Assembly (NCBI RefSeq): GCF_003987065.1
Contig: NZ_PIPY01000008.1
Coordinates: forward strand, 62,001 to 126,000
Direction of reading: 5' to 3'
DNA from: Pseudidiomarina insulisalsae
GTDB taxonomy: Bacteria; Pseudomonadota; Gammaproteobacteria; Enterobacterales; Alteromonadaceae
Length of the DNA stretch: 64,000 nucleotides
Made by a program: the position numbers and the translations under genes
In this document: piece by piece, positions 1-9,955 of the stretch
Layout of the letters: each line of letters begins with the position of its first letter
Position numbering within the stretch: position 1 is the first letter of the stretch
The notes under the pieces: model-generated
Database searches by the model: none
What the model was told of the DNA's origin: nothing
Seen by the model: the letters and a program-made list of their open reading frames with translations, nothing else

Positions 1-567
1 GTCCGGTGCTTCGGCCGAGAGAATATCCAGCGCGACGTCCATGCGGCCACGGAAGTCCGGTACCAGTACCTCAACCTGAATGCCCGGGCTATGGGCACGA
101 ATTTCACGGATACAGTCGGCGAAATGCTGCGCGCCACCGTCACGTAAGTCGTCACGGTCAACCGAGGTCACCACCACATACTTCACCTTCATATCGCGGA
201 TAGTGGCGCCCAATTTCACCGCTTCTTCCGGATCTGGTGGTAACGGACGGCCATGGGCAACGTCACAGAACGGGCAGCGGCGGGTACAGATAGCGCCCAG
301 AATCATAAAGGTCGCGGTGCCGTGATTGAAGCATTCCGGCAGGTTAGGGCAAGAGGCTTCTTCGCAGACCGAGTGCAGGCCGTGCTTACGCATGGCTTGT
401 TTAATTTCATCGATACGCTGCGTCGACGCAGGTAGTTTTACCTTTAGCCACTCGGGCTTGCGCAGCATCTGGTCGCGCTCAGTTGGGACCACTTTTACCG
501 GAATTAATGCCATTTTGTCGGCATCGCGTAGCTTGACGCCCGGTTCAACTCTAACTGGCTTGGACAT
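1..567 (-). CDS. lipA: Lipoyl synthase LipA (5' part; cut by the left window edge)
   Basis: Radical SAM enzyme that inserts two sulfur atoms into protein-bound octanoyl groups, the last step of lipoate synthesis. 189 codons of about 320 are present, from an ATG at 567. The auxiliary-cluster motif C68-x4-C73-x5-C79 and the radical SAM motif C94-x3-C98-x2-C101 (CTRRCPFC) are both visible. The ATG overlaps the 3' end of lipB by 17 bp, so the two genes of the same pathway are translationally linked. The C-terminal part and the stop lie outside the window. Confidence 0.97.
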   Translation of the reverse strand, partial: MSKPVRVEPGVKLRDADKMALIPVKVVPTERDQMLRKPEWLKVKLPASTQRIDEIKQAMRKHGLHSVCEEASCPNLPECFNHGTATFMILGAICTRRCPFCDVAHGRPLPPDPEEAVKLGATIRDMKVKYVVVTSVDRDDLRDGGAQHFADCIREIRAHSPGIQVEVLVPDFRGRMDVALDILSAEAPD

Positions 568-1216
568 AAGCGTTGTCGAATCCTGTTTGTTGGTGAATGT
601 TGTTATAACTCAGTCGCCCGGCAAAGAGCTCAGTGACGCGTTCAGCTGCCGCGGCTACCGTGGCAGGGCCACCTAACTCGTTGGTTTGTACCATTTGCAT
701 GCCCGCATAACCACAGGGGTTGATACGCAAAAATGGACTGAGATCCATATTAACATTGAGTGCCAGGCCATGAAATGAGCAGCCACGCCGGATCCTTAGA
801 CCTAAGGAGCATAACTTAGCGCCATCGACGTATACGCCCGGTGCATCAGGGCGGGCTGCGGCGGTGATCCCGTGGTCCGCCATTAAGGCTACGATAGTTT
901 CCTCAATATGGGTCACCAGTTGACGCACGCCTATCTTTAAACGGCGCAGGTCGAGCAGAAAATAAACCACTAATTGGCCGGGCCCATGGTAGGTGACCTG
1001 GCCGCCACGATCGACCTTCACTACCGGAATATCTCCGGGCGCGAGAATATGCTCGGCTTTACCAGCCTGCCCCTGGGTGAATACCGGCTCATGTTCCAAT
1101 ACCCACAGCTCGTCGGCAGTTTCGGCGTCACGCGAGTCGGTAAACTTCTGCATGGCTTGCCAAACCGGCTCGTAGGGTTGCCGGCCCAGTTGGCGAATAA
1201 TCAGATCAGAGGACAT
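551..1216 (-). CDS. lipB: Octanoyl-[ACP]:protein N-octanoyltransferase LipB
   Basis: Transfers octanoyl from ACP to lipoyl domains and supplies the substrate of LipA, encoded just downstream. Family blocks are intact: [32 protein letters not shown] and the [15 protein letters not shown] segment with the catalytic Lys/Cys region. The frame is open to a TTG at 1231. The ATG at 1216 ([11 protein letters not shown], 221 aa) is preferred because it matches the start of the E. coli protein and has GAAGACG upstream. It overlaps ybeD by 11 bp. Confidence 0.97.
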   Translation of the reverse strand: MSSDLIIRQLGRQPYEPVWQAMQKFTDSRDAETADELWVLEHEPVFTQGQAGKAEHILAPGDIPVVKVDRGGQVTYHGPGQLVVYFLLDLRRLKIGVRQLVTHIEETIVALMADHGITAAARPDAPGVYVDGAKLCSLGLRIRRGCSFHGLALNVNMDLSPFLRINPCGYAGMQMVQTNELGGPATVAAAAERVTELFAGRLSYNNIHQQTGFDNAYVQAS

Positions 1217-1472
1217 AGCGAACGTCTTCAATAGCTGCTAACGCCTTATAAAGCGTTTCAATATGCGTCTGACTATGCACACGGATCTGAATCGATACCG
1301 AGTGATAGTTACCTTTACTACTTGGTTTTACGGTAGGGCTATAATCGCCCGGCGCATGTTCTTGCGCGACCGCAACTACCGCGTCAGGAAGTTCTGGTTT
1401 GGCAAGTCCCATGACCTTGAAGGTAAACTGACATGGAAACTCAACCAGTTCATCAAAACGGGTTTTTTGCAT
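1206..1472 (-). CDS. ybeD: DUF493 family protein YbeD
   Basis: Small cytoplasmic protein of 88 aa, the usual length. It matches E. coli YbeD closely, with HAPGDY and [14 protein letters not shown]. The fold is ACT-like in known structures and the function is unknown. It lies directly upstream of lipB as in enterics. A good AGGAG site sits just before the ATG. A role connected to lipoate metabolism is only suggested by position. Confidence 0.95.
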   Translation of the reverse strand: MQKTRFDELVEFPCQFTFKVMGLAKPELPDAVVAVAQEHAPGDYSPTVKPSSKGNYHSVSIQIRVHSQTHIETLYKALAAIEDVRYVL

Positions 1473-1491
1473 TTCTTACTCCTAAGCACTT

Positions 1492-2340
1492 TTATGACGA
1501 GCAGTGCTTGCGCTTACTTTCGTGGAAAGCCTGTACCAGTTGTTCGGTGATCTTTCCGCATTGACCCTGGCCAATCATTATATCATCAATTTGCCCGATC
1601 GGCTGCACTTCACGACTTGAGCTGGTCAGGAAAAGCTCATCAAGTTGCGTCAGCTCACTAACGCGGAAGGGTTGTTCATAAACGGGCAGGCCAAGCTGGC
1701 GCGCCAATTCAATCACCCACATGCGGGTGATGCCGGGCAAAATCAAGTGGTCAGTGGGCGCGGTATATAGCGCGCCGTCCTTCACTGCGAAATAATTACT
1801 TGAAGCACCCTCGGTGATATGGTCGCCACGGAACAGCAGCGGCTCCATTGCGCCCTGTGCCTGGGCATGTTGCTTCAACATGATATTGCCAAGCAGGCTA
1901 ATGCTCTTAATGTCACAACGTAACCAGCGAATGTCTTCACAAAGAGTGACCTTTGCCGGGGTAGGCACGCCCCAGTGCACCGCTAAAGGCGAGACACTGG
2001 CGAACACAGTTGGCGTTAGGGTGCCTAAGGGTAGGTGCGAGCGTTGGGTTTCAGCGCCGCGGGTGACCTGAAAGTAAATCAGGCCATCACTGATAGCGTT
2101 GCGTGCCAGTAACTGCTCAATCAGCCCGTACCAGAATGGGTCACCGTGATTGGGAATGGCTAGCGCAGCCAGCGAGCGATCGAGACGTGCCAGGTGGTGT
2201 TCGGCCAGAAAAGGCCGGCCCTGGTACACCGGAACCACTTCGTAAATACCGTCCGCAAACAAAAAGCCCCGGTCAAAGACCGAGACTTTTGCGTGTTCCG
2301 GGGCGATCCAGTCGCCATTTAAATAGACGTAGGTGCTCAT
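1492..2340 (-). CDS. dat: D-amino-acid aminotransferase (class IV PLP fold)
   Basis: Fold-type IV PLP aminotransferase of 282 aa. The N-terminus MSTYVYLNGDWI, the FDRGFLFADGIYEV block and the PLP lysine in CDIKSISLLGN (about residue 145) are as in bacterial D-alanine transaminases. The ITEGASSN and LPGITR cofactor-binding loops are present. It is placed between dacA and ybeD. The probable role is to interconvert D-alanine and D-glutamate for the cell wall. A branched-chain aminotransferase or aminodeoxychorismate lyase is less likely from the N-terminal match. Confidence 0.88.
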   Translation of the reverse strand: MSTYVYLNGDWIAPEHAKVSVFDRGFLFADGIYEVVPVYQGRPFLAEHHLARLDRSLAALAIPNHGDPFWYGLIEQLLARNAISDGLIYFQVTRGAETQRSHLPLGTLTPTVFASVSPLAVHWGVPTPAKVTLCEDIRWLRCDIKSISLLGNIMLKQHAQAQGAMEPLLFRGDHITEGASSNYFAVKDGALYTAPTDHLILPGITRMWVIELARQLGLPVYEQPFRVSELTQLDELFLTSSSREVQPIGQIDDIMIGQGQCGKITEQLVQAFHESKRKHCSS

Positions 2341-2366
2341 TGCTCGCCCTGTGCTGTGACGTTGGT

Positions 2367-3530
2367 TTACTCGCTTTCGAACTTGCGCAGCACCCAGTCC
2401 GTCAATTGTTTAAATACGCCGCCCTCAACCACTTCATTCAAGGTGACCAACGGATAGCTGACAATGGTTTCACCTTCTAACTGAATGCTGACGGTACCGA
2501 CCTCGACACCTTTCGCCAGAGGGGCTTCAAGTGTCTGATTCAGTTCAATACTGGCTTTCAGGTTTTCACGCTGGCCGCGCGGCAAAGTAATTACTGCATC
2601 TTCGGCAATGCCAAGTGCGACAGTGTCTTGCTCGCCGCCCCAGACGCGCTGGTCAACAAAGCTGTCACCAGCGCTGTATGCCTGCACCGTTTCATAGTAA
2701 CGGAAGCCGTAGTTGAGCAGTTTTTTACTCTCAATTTTACGTGCCTGCTCGCTACTGGTACCCATGACCACTGCGACCAGACGGGTGTCGCCTTCCACAG
2801 CAGATGTGACCAGGCTGTAGCCCGCTTCCTCGGTGTGGCCGGTCTTAATACCGTCAACGTTCATGCTGGCATCCCACAGCAGTGAGTTACGGTTGTATTG
2901 TTTAATCGAGTTAAAGGTGAACTCTTTTTCGCTGTAAATTGCGTATTCTTCCGGCACATCACGAATCAGCGCAATACCCATGGTTGCCATGTCGCGCGCC
3001 GTGGTGCGCTGTGCCGGATCAGGCAGACCGTGGCTGTTGGTAAAATGCGAGTTGGTCATGCCCAGTTCATAGGCATAGTTGTTCATCAAATCAGCAAAGG
3101 CACCTTCACTGCCGGCAATATGTTCTGCCATCGCCACACAGGCATCATTGCCTGACGATATGATAATGCCTCGGTTCAGGTCAGCGACGCTAATTTGCTT
3201 ACCCACTTCGATAAACATTTTTGATGACTCAGGGAAGTTTTTCGCCCACGCGTTTTCGCTAATGGTAACCAAATCATTAGGGCTGATACGGCCTTCCTGA
3301 ATCTCACGACCAATAATGTAGCTGGTCATCATTTTGGTCAGACTGGCCGGGGCCAATTGCTCGTCGGCATTACCTTCGGCAATGACATAGCCGGTGGTGT
3401 AATCGACCAGAATATAGCCCTTGGCATTCACTTGCGGAGCCGGTGGAATAATGGAGGCTTGCGCAGCCAGAGTTACTGCGCCAGCGAGCAGTGCAACAGC
3501 ACGCGTCAACTGTTTTACGACAGATTGCAT
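2367..3530 (-). CDS. dacA: D-alanyl-D-alanine carboxypeptidase (PBP5/6 type)
   Basis: Low-molecular-mass PBP that trims the terminal D-Ala from peptidoglycan pentapeptides in the periplasm. A signal peptide (about residues 1-25) precedes a class A-like peptidase domain with S63-L-T-K66, S126-G-N and K229-T-G-H. A C-terminal beta domain follows. The end, FKQLTDWVLRKFES, looks like the amphipathic membrane anchor typical of PBP5. At 387 aa the length is normal. The gene follows rlpA after a 78-bp gap. Confidence 0.96.
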   Translation of the reverse strand: MQSVVKQLTRAVALLAGAVTLAAQASIIPPAPQVNAKGYILVDYTTGYVIAEGNADEQLAPASLTKMMTSYIIGREIQEGRISPNDLVTISENAWAKNFPESSKMFIEVGKQISVADLNRGIIISSGNDACVAMAEHIAGSEGAFADLMNNYAYELGMTNSHFTNSHGLPDPAQRTTARDMATMGIALIRDVPEEYAIYSEKEFTFNSIKQYNRNSLLWDASMNVDGIKTGHTEEAGYSLVTSAVEGDTRLVAVVMGTSSEQARKIESKKLLNYGFRYYETVQAYSAGDSFVDQRVWGGEQDTVALGIAEDAVITLPRGQRENLKASIELNQTLEAPLAKGVEVGTVSIQLEGETIVSYPLVTLNEVVEGGVFKQLTDWVLRKFESE

Positions 3531-3608
3531 GATTGGTTTTCTCTACGTTGTCATCAATATGGATTTAGCAGGCAGAATAGTACCACAGCTGGTATCGAAT
3601 GGCAGCGC

Positions 3609-4412
3609 TCAGGGACTGACCGGTACCCGAAATACGTCTGTGTAACCGTCTGCACGTAATTGTATGAGTAACTGCTCCGTTTGCGCAGCGGCAAAGGGAC
3701 CCAGCATTACCGCATGTAGACCATTTTTCGGCCGGGTAGTTGCAGGAACCTCATAGATTTGTGCCAGCTTTGTCGCCTCACTGTCGAGACGTTGGGCATC
3801 ACTGCCGGCCACCACCTGAATAAAGTATTCGCCGTCATCATGGGCAGCTAAGGGGGCGGTGACTGCAAGTTGCTGGTTTGGACCATCGGGATGCAAGGCC
3901 TCAATTTTTACGCGGGCGGTACCGGTCGCTAACATGCCTAGCTTATAGGCCGCGACGTAGGAGAGGTCAATAATACGGTCACCATGGAAAGGGCCGCGAT
4001 CATTTACCCGCACGACGACTGATTTGGCATTCGCCAGGTTAGTAACCCGCACATAAGTCGGCAGCGGCAAGGTTTTGTGCGCCGCGCTCATGGCATACAT
4101 ATCGTAGGTTTCACCGTTCGAGGTTAAATGACCATGAAATTTCTCGCCATACCAGGAGGCTGTGCCTTCGGCGATATAACCGCGGGCATCTGGAATAATC
4201 GAATAGGTGCGGCCAAACAATGTGTAGGTGCGATTGCCCTGACGGCTCGGCGGCTCAGTTTTTGGGGTTGGCTCAACCAGCTCATCGGCATGAGGCAAGC
4301 GCGACGGGATACTGTCGTGGGTCTGACTGTAGCGGCTCGGCGGCGCGGAACTACAGCCGACCATGAGCAAGACCAGTGCACTGAGGATGAAGCTGAGAAA
4401 GAAGCGGGTCAT
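3609..4412 (-). CDS. rlpA: Septal ring lytic transglycosylase RlpA (lipoprotein)
   Basis: Outer-membrane lipoprotein of 267 aa. It has a signal peptide with lipobox LMVGC (Cys20), a double-psi beta-barrel domain (about residues 80-170: GTASWYGEKFHGHLTSNGE, VRVNDRGPF) and a C-terminal SPOR domain (about 190-267) that binds denuded septal glycan. Its ATG overlaps the mltB stop by 4 bp (ATGA), consistent with coupled translation of two glycan-cleaving proteins. Enzymatic activity is known for Pseudomonas RlpA and assumed here. Confidence 0.95.
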   Translation of the reverse strand: MTRFFLSFILSALVLLMVGCSSAPPSRYSQTHDSIPSRLPHADELVEPTPKTEPPSRQGNRTYTLFGRTYSIIPDARGYIAEGTASWYGEKFHGHLTSNGETYDMYAMSAAHKTLPLPTYVRVTNLANAKSVVVRVNDRGPFHGDRIIDLSYVAAYKLGMLATGTARVKIEALHPDGPNQQLAVTAPLAAHDDGEYFIQVVAGSDAQRLDSEATKLAQIYEVPATTRPKNGLHAVMLGPFAAAQTEQLLIQLRADGYTDVFRVPVSP

Positions 4413-5425
4413 GGTGTCGGAGCCGTATTTTTCGCCGCAGCGAGCTGTTGACTGAATTGGTGCACAACCATCGCATAAAGAGGACTATGATTGTAACGGC
4501 TGATCACGTAAAAGTTATGCAAACCCAGCCAGTAATCTTCACCCTGCGGCTGTTCAAAGGCAAATACTTTGGCTTTTGCGTCGGCTTCCAGAGTTGTGTC
4601 ATCGGGTAACTGCAAGCCCTTGGCTTTTAACTCAGCGACCGTTTCGGTCAGGCGCAGGCTCTTTTCGGCCAGGTCCGCATGCCGGGCAGTGCTGGCAAGC
4701 TCGATCGCCACCGGAGCATTGGCACGCCAATGGTGCTTCGCAAAGTAATTGGCGACGCTACCGATCGCATCGACCGGGTTGGTGAGCAGATCGCGGACGC
4801 CATCGCCATCGAAATCAACGGCATAGTGACGGTAGGAGGAGGAAATAAACTGGCCATACCCCATCGCACCCGCGTAGGAGCCTTTTAACTCCGTTGCCGG
4901 CAGCTGTTCAGCCTCGGTCAGACGAATAAACTCCCCCAGTTCCTTGCGAAAGAACTGGGCGCGCGGCGGATAATGAAACCCCAGGGTATAGAGCGTGTCG
5001 AGCACCGAGTATTTGCCTAAATAGCTGCCGTAAAAGGTTTCGACACCGATAATAGCAACGATAACCTCGGCCGGTACGCCGTATTCCTGTTCGGCACGCG
5101 CCAGGGTATCGGCGTACTGCTGCCAGAATGACAGACCTGCGGCCAGGCGCTTGTCGGTCAGAAAAATAGGATAATACTCATGCCAGGGTTTGGCTTCCCA
5201 GGGGCGTTGAATCGCGGCCAATACGTCTTCATTGAGACGGGCCTGTGCTAATAAGGCGGTGATGGTGGTTCGATCGAGTTGATAGTTAGCAACCAGCTCG
5301 TCGATAAATTGCTGTTGCTCAGCCGGTTCACTGGCGCTTACAGGTGGCGTCTGGGCACTGGCTGTGGCACCTGCGAGGCTGATTGTCAGTGCCGCTGCCC
5401 AAATCAATTTGCTGTTCTGACGCAT
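4409..5425 (-). CDS. mltB: Lytic murein transglycosylase B (MltB family)
   Basis: Periplasmic lytic transglycosylase of 338 aa. The catalytic Glu129 lies in IIGVETFYGSYLGKY, followed by SYAGAMGYGQFISSSYRHYAVDFDGDG, the SLT family 3 core. The N-terminal signal peptide ends in ATASAQT and has no lipobox cysteine. The product should therefore be a soluble periplasmic enzyme, whereas E. coli MltB is a lipoprotein. It is encoded between rodA and rlpA, 33 bp after rodA. Confidence 0.94.
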   Translation of the reverse strand: MRQNSKLIWAAALTISLAGATASAQTPPVSASEPAEQQQFIDELVANYQLDRTTITALLAQARLNEDVLAAIQRPWEAKPWHEYYPIFLTDKRLAAGLSFWQQYADTLARAEQEYGVPAEVIVAIIGVETFYGSYLGKYSVLDTLYTLGFHYPPRAQFFRKELGEFIRLTEAEQLPATELKGSYAGAMGYGQFISSSYRHYAVDFDGDGVRDLLTNPVDAIGSVANYFAKHHWRANAPVAIELASTARHADLAEKSLRLTETVAELKAKGLQLPDDTTLEADAKAKVFAFEQPQGEDYWLGLHNFYVISRYNHSPLYAMVVHQFSQQLAAAKNTAPTP

Positions 5426-5458
5426 ATGCAGCTCCTCTGAATTGTGTCATGACCGACC

Positions 5459-6565
5459 TCAGGCGTGAATCAACCTGCGGTTTGTGGCAATTGCCATTAG
5501 TAAACCAAAGCCAGCGAACAATGTCACCATTGATGTGCCACCATAAGATATTAAAGGCAGAGGTACGCCGACCACGGGTAGCAGACCCGATACCATGCCA
5601 ACGTTGACCATCACATAGACAAAGAAAGTGAGAGTCAGACTGCCTGCTAATAGTTTTTGATACACGCGTTGAGCGCGCATGGCAATAAGCATGCCACGAA
5701 AAATAATAAAACCATACAACAGGAAGAGGGCGATCACGCCGATCAGGCCAAACTCCTCGCTAAATACCGAGAAGATAAAATCCGTATGACGCTCGGGCAG
5801 GAACTCCAACTGCGACTGCGTGCCTTGCAACCAGCCTTTGCCTTCGACACCACCCGAGCCAATGGCTATTTTTGACTGAATGATTTGATAGCCCGCGCCA
5901 AGTGGGTCCCGCTCGGGGTTCAAAAAGGTGAGCACGCGTTGTCGCTGATAGTCGTGCATCAGGAAGATCCAGAGGACAGGCGCGAAGGACCCAACCGCGA
6001 CAACAAAAAAGCCAATCAGCTTCCATGACATACCAGCCAGAAACAACACGAAGATACCTGAGCAGGCAATCAGTAACGAGGTGCCCAGATCGGGTTGCTT
6101 CGCGATCATTAGTACCGGAATCATTAATAGTATGAAGGCTGCGGCCAGGCGCCGTAACGTAGGGGGAATACCCTGCTCGGCAATAAACCAGGCAATAGTC
6201 ATTGGCACGGCGAGTTTCATCAGCTCTGAGGGCTGAATGGTCGCCACCCCAATATTCAGCCAGCGCTGTGCCCCTTTACTTGACTCACCGACCAATAAGA
6301 CCGCAAGCAGCAACACAATACCGCAGGCAAATAGGGGGAGGGACCAGCGCTGTACGGTATCCAAGGGAATCTGCGCAATAATAAACATGGCAAAAAAGGC
6401 GGCGCCAACACGAACGGCCTGACGTTCGGTCATGGCCAGACTCTCGCCGCTGGCAGAATACACCGTGATCAGGCTGACCGCCGCGGTAATCAGCAAGGCT
6501 ATCAGCAATGGTACGTCCATATGCAGACGTTGTAACCAGGAACTACGTTGATGATCAAGGAGCAT
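5459..6565 (-). CDS. rodA: Peptidoglycan glycosyltransferase RodA (SEDS)
   Basis: SEDS-family integral membrane polymerase that makes side-wall glycan with PBP2. At 368 aa with about ten hydrophobic segments it has the normal form. Family hallmarks are QRWLNIG-type (AQRWLNIGVATIQPSELMKL), KQPDLGTSLL, the long loop with FLPERHTDFIFSVFSEEFG, and the C-terminal PLPLISYGGTS. The start overlaps the mrdA stop by 11 bp, so polymerase and transpeptidase are translated together. Confidence 0.97.
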   Translation of the reverse strand: MLLDHQRSSWLQRLHMDVPLLIALLITAAVSLITVYSASGESLAMTERQAVRVGAAFFAMFIIAQIPLDTVQRWSLPLFACGIVLLLAVLLVGESSKGAQRWLNIGVATIQPSELMKLAVPMTIAWFIAEQGIPPTLRRLAAAFILLMIPVLMIAKQPDLGTSLLIACSGIFVLFLAGMSWKLIGFFVVAVGSFAPVLWIFLMHDYQRQRVLTFLNPERDPLGAGYQIIQSKIAIGSGGVEGKGWLQGTQSQLEFLPERHTDFIFSVFSEEFGLIGVIALFLLYGFIIFRGMLIAMRAQRVYQKLLAGSLTLTFFVYVMVNVGMVSGLLPVVGVPLPLISYGGTSMVTLFAGFGLLMAIATNRRLIHA

Positions 6566-8459
6566 TTGCGGTCACCGTTTCAGAATTGCTTTTGCTGGCA
6601 TTGCTTTTGCCTGCAAAGTAAAAGTCAAGCAGACGTCGGGCCATAGGCGCTGCTACGCTGCCGCCGCCACCAATGACGTTCTCGGCGGTAATGACGATGA
6701 CAATTTCCGGATCTTCGACGGGCGCGTAACCAACATACATGGCGTTATCGCGATAACGTTCGGCAATCTCCTCCGCGTTATATTCCTCACCCTGGCCAAT
6801 GCTGCGCACCTGCGCGGTACCGGTTTTACCGGCCGAGCTATATTCTGCACCACGAAACGCCTTATGGGCGGTGCCTTTAATACTGGAAACCACTTTTTCC
6901 ATGCCATCAAGTGCGACATTCCAGTGCTCCGGGTTATTCAGTTGCACCGGCTCGCGCTGCTCGACCACTGCGGGCAGTTCAATACCTGCGTCACGAATGG
7001 CGCCTAGCAGCCGCGGCACAGGACGTTCGCCGTGGTTCACCATCACCGCGGTGGCGACCGCCAGTTGCATGGGAGTCACCGTCCAGTAGCTTTGACCGAT
7101 ACCAATAGAGACCGTCTCGCCGGCATACCAGGGCTGATTAAAGCGGGCACGTTTCCAGCCGCGGCTGGGCATGACTGCCGCCGATTCCTCACCAATATCA
7201 ATACCGGTCATCTCACCAAAACCGTACTGATACATGTGTTCCGAAATGGTATCAATGCCTAGTTTCAGCGCCAGATCGTAATAAAAGGTATCGCAACTTT
7301 CGATAATAGCAGTGTCAACGTTGACCCAACCGTGTCCCCAGGACAACCAGTCACGATACTTATGATTCACGCCTTGAATCTGAAACCAACCCGGATCCCA
7401 GACTTTGCTTTGCCGCGTAATAATACCTTCTTCGAGTCCGACCACCGCTAACTGGGGTTTAATGGTTGACGCCGGTGGATAACCGCCTTGCGTGGCGCGG
7501 TTTAACAAGGGCGAATGACGCGAATCGAGTAAGCTACGATATTGCTCGACCGAAATACCCTGGGCAAACCAGTTGGGATCGTAACTGGGCTGACTGACCA
7601 TGGCGAGTACGCCGCCATCTTCGGGATCCATCACGATAATAGTACCGCGCTGCTCACCGAGAATCTGCTGGGCCTGCTGTTGCAGTTCAATGTCGATCTC
7701 CAGCACCAGGTCCTGGCCCGGAATAGGGGGCTCTATTTCCAGTGTCCGCAGCATCCGGCCATGAATGTCGACTTCAACCTGTTGATAGCCCACGGTACCG
7801 TGTAACTGCTCTTCGTAATAGGCTTCCACGCCCAGCTTACCAATGGTGCGGGTGGCGGCGTAATTGGCGTTGACACCTTGTTCTTTGAGACGTTGCACGT
7901 CACGCTGGTTGATCTTGGCAACATAGCCCAGCGCATGGGTAAGCGAATCGCCATAGGGATAATGGCGCACCAGTCGCGCTTCAATACTGACACCCGGAAA
8001 CTCGTGCTGGCGCGCGGCAAAGGTTGCCGCCTGCTGCTCGCTTAGCTGATCAAGCAAGATAACCTGCTCAAAACGCCGTTCACGGCGTCGGTTACGCTCG
8101 AATTGCTCAAGTTGTTGTGAAGTGATATTCAGTAAACGCGTCAGGCGTTGTACGGTTTTCTCGAGGTCTCGCACGCGCTCGGGGATGAGCTCCAGGCTCA
8201 TGACCGGGCGGTTCTCCGCCAGAATTTTGCCGTTACGATCGTAAATCAGCCCACGATTAGGGGCCAGTGGAACTAATTTGATACGGTTGTCGTTTGAGCG
8301 GGTCTGGAAGGTCTCAAACTGCTTGACCTGCAACTGGTACATATTGGTAAGCAGTACTGCAAATACCGTCACCACCACAAACAGCGCAAAAATGACCCGG
8401 CGACCGAACAGGGCATTCTCGGCATGATGGTCTCGGATCGTGGTACGGCGTCGTTTCAT
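6555..8459 (-). CDS. mrdA: Peptidoglycan D,D-transpeptidase PBP2
   Basis: Class B PBP that cross-links peptidoglycan in the elongasome. It has 634 aa with one N-terminal membrane anchor (about residues 22-42), a dimerisation (pedestal) domain, and a transpeptidase domain with S-x-x-K (STIK in PPASTIKP), SCD (IIESCDTFYYD) and KTG (SAGKTGTAQ). It sits 3 bp after rlmH and overlaps rodA by 11 bp, the conserved rlmH-mrdA-rodA order. Confidence 0.97.
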   Translation of the reverse strand: MKRRRTTIRDHHAENALFGRRVIFALFVVVTVFAVLLTNMYQLQVKQFETFQTRSNDNRIKLVPLAPNRGLIYDRNGKILAENRPVMSLELIPERVRDLEKTVQRLTRLLNITSQQLEQFERNRRRERRFEQVILLDQLSEQQAATFAARQHEFPGVSIEARLVRHYPYGDSLTHALGYVAKINQRDVQRLKEQGVNANYAATRTIGKLGVEAYYEEQLHGTVGYQQVEVDIHGRMLRTLEIEPPIPGQDLVLEIDIELQQQAQQILGEQRGTIIVMDPEDGGVLAMVSQPSYDPNWFAQGISVEQYRSLLDSRHSPLLNRATQGGYPPASTIKPQLAVVGLEEGIITRQSKVWDPGWFQIQGVNHKYRDWLSWGHGWVNVDTAIIESCDTFYYDLALKLGIDTISEHMYQYGFGEMTGIDIGEESAAVMPSRGWKRARFNQPWYAGETVSIGIGQSYWTVTPMQLAVATAVMVNHGERPVPRLLGAIRDAGIELPAVVEQREPVQLNNPEHWNVALDGMEKVVSSIKGTAHKAFRGAEYSSAGKTGTAQVRSIGQGEEYNAEEIAERYRDNAMYVGYAPVEDPEIVIVITAENVIGGGGSVAAPMARRLLDFYFAGKSNASKSNSETVTANAP

Positions 8460-8462
8460 TCT

Positions 8463-8933
8463 TTATTCGCGGTGATAGGGATGGTTAGCGTTCACACTCC
8501 AGGCGCGGTAGAGCGCCTCGGCTACAATAACCCTTACCATGGGGTGAGGCAAGGTAAGGGGCGACAAACTCCAGCGCTCATCGGCGATGGCGCAACACTC
8601 TGCGGCCAGACCCTCCGGGCCTCCCACCAACAGACTGATATCACGGCCATCCATTTGCCAGGCGGACAGTCGCTCCGCCAGTTTGGGGGTGTCCCAGGCG
8701 CGGCCATTAACTTCCAGGGTAACCACCCGGTCTCCTTTGCCGATAGCCGCTAACATCGCTTCGCCTTCCTGCTTGGTCAGGCGCGCGATGTCAGCATTTT
8801 TGCCACGCTTACCGGCGGGAATCTCAAGTAGTTCTAACTGACAGTCGGCGGGTAAACGTTTGGCGTAGGTCTGGTAACCGCTGCTGACCCAATCTGGCAT
8901 TTTCTGGCCAACTGCAATCAGCTTAATGCGCAT
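8463..8933 (-). CDS. rlmH: 23S rRNA pseudouridine-1915 N3-methyltransferase RlmH
   Basis: SPOUT-class methyltransferase of 156 aa. It begins [16 protein letters not shown] and carries the knotted SAM-binding core with LLVGGPEGL and [13 protein letters not shown], ending [14 protein letters not shown] as in the E. coli enzyme. It modifies helix 69 of 23S rRNA. The start shares one base with the rsfS stop (TAATG overlap), pairing two ribosome-associated functions. Confidence 0.97.
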   Translation of the reverse strand: MRIKLIAVGQKMPDWVSSGYQTYAKRLPADCQLELLEIPAGKRGKNADIARLTKQEGEAMLAAIGKGDRVVTLEVNGRAWDTPKLAERLSAWQMDGRDISLLVGGPEGLAAECCAIADERWSLSPLTLPHPMVRVIVAEALYRAWSVNANHPYHRE

Positions 8934-9256
8934 TACCGCGGGCCCCAGAGCTTCTCAAGTTCGTAAAAATCGCGGCTGGACTCTTGCATGATATGAACGA
9001 CCACATCACCGAGATCAACCAGTACCCATTCGGAAGTTTCACCACCCTCAACGCCGATCGGCGGGACGCCCTGATGTTTGGCTTCGGTGGCAACATGGTT
9101 GGCAAGGCTTTTGACATGAGTTTTAGAGTTGCCTGAGCAAATGATCATGTACTCAGCAATGTCGGTCTGTTCCTGAACATCCAGAACTTTAATGTCACGG
9201 CCTTTTAAATCTTCAAGTTTATCGACCACAAAGTCGCGTAATTGTGTAGCTTGCAA
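8933..9256 (-). CDS. rsfS: Ribosome silencing factor RsfS
   Basis: Iojap/DUF143 family protein of 107 aa that binds L14 and blocks subunit joining during starvation. Typical blocks are [33 protein letters not shown] and the C-terminal [15 protein letters not shown] strong AAGGAGACAAAG site precedes the ATG. The gene follows nadD with a 66-bp gap that holds no other gene, and overlaps rlmH by one base. Confidence 0.96.
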   Translation of the reverse strand: MQATQLRDFVVDKLEDLKGRDIKVLDVQEQTDIAEYMIICSGNSKTHVKSLANHVATEAKHQGVPPIGVEGGETSEWVLVDLGDVVVHIMQESSRDFYELEKLWGPR

Positions 9257-9322
9257 AAGTCTTTGTCTCCTTAATTTGCACTGGCCACTAGTTTACCACG
9301 GCTGCATGCGAAAAAGCAGTGC

Positions 9323-9955
9323 TTAAAGACCATACAAGCGGTACTGTTCGATGTAAGTAGCGACGTTTACGGGCACTTTTTCGCGCCAGTCTTTATTTTC
9401 GGCGATGGCTTCGCGTAAAGCGGTGGCTGAAATCGCGACATCCGGTGTTTCCAGTAGCAGAATCTGCCCCTGGCGGTGCTGATGAAACTGGCTCAGCGCG
9501 TCGCAGCCATGCTGATGATAGAGCGCCTCTACGGCAGGGGACCAGGGCGTATCCTGATCAGCGCGACGCATGACGGCGAGATTGGCAACTTCGGTGAGTT
9601 GCTGCCAGCCATACCAGGTGTCGAGTTTGGCAAAGGCATCATTGCCCAATAAGAAGGTGATGTTGTCGTCGGGCCAGCGGCGACGCATTTCCTGTAGCGT
9701 CAATAAGCTGTAAGACGGGCCATCGCGCCGCAATTCACAGTCATCGGGCAGTACGCCCGGGCATTCAGCAAACGCCAGTTTCACCATGGCCAGACGTTGC
9801 CCGGCGCTGGCACCCGGATAATCGCGGTGGGGCGGCTGCGCGCTCGGTACTACATGCATCTGGTTGGCTTCAAGTTCGGCAAAAGCAGCCAGCGATGTGG
9901 TCACATGACCATTATGGATTGGGTCGAAGGTGCCACCAAAAATTACGCGTAACAT
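9323..9955 (-). CDS. nadD: Nicotinate-nucleotide adenylyltransferase NadD
   Basis: Adenylates nicotinate mononucleotide in NAD synthesis. The nucleotidyltransferase motifs GGTFDPIHNGH near the N-terminus and ISATALREAI near the C-terminus are intact, with FLLGNDAFA between them. The frame runs further upstream to 9991, but the ATG at 9955 (MLRVIFGGTFDP, 210 aa) is chosen because the motif normally lies a few residues from the start. That start overlaps holA by 13 bp. Confidence 0.96.
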   Translation of the reverse strand: MLRVIFGGTFDPIHNGHVTTSLAAFAELEANQMHVVPSAQPPHRDYPGASAGQRLAMVKLAFAECPGVLPDDCELRRDGPSYSLLTLQEMRRRWPDDNITFLLGNDAFAKLDTWYGWQQLTEVANLAVMRRADQDTPWSPAVEALYHQHGCDALSQFHQHRQGQILLLETPDVAISATALREAIAENKDWREKVPVNVATYIEQYRLYGL

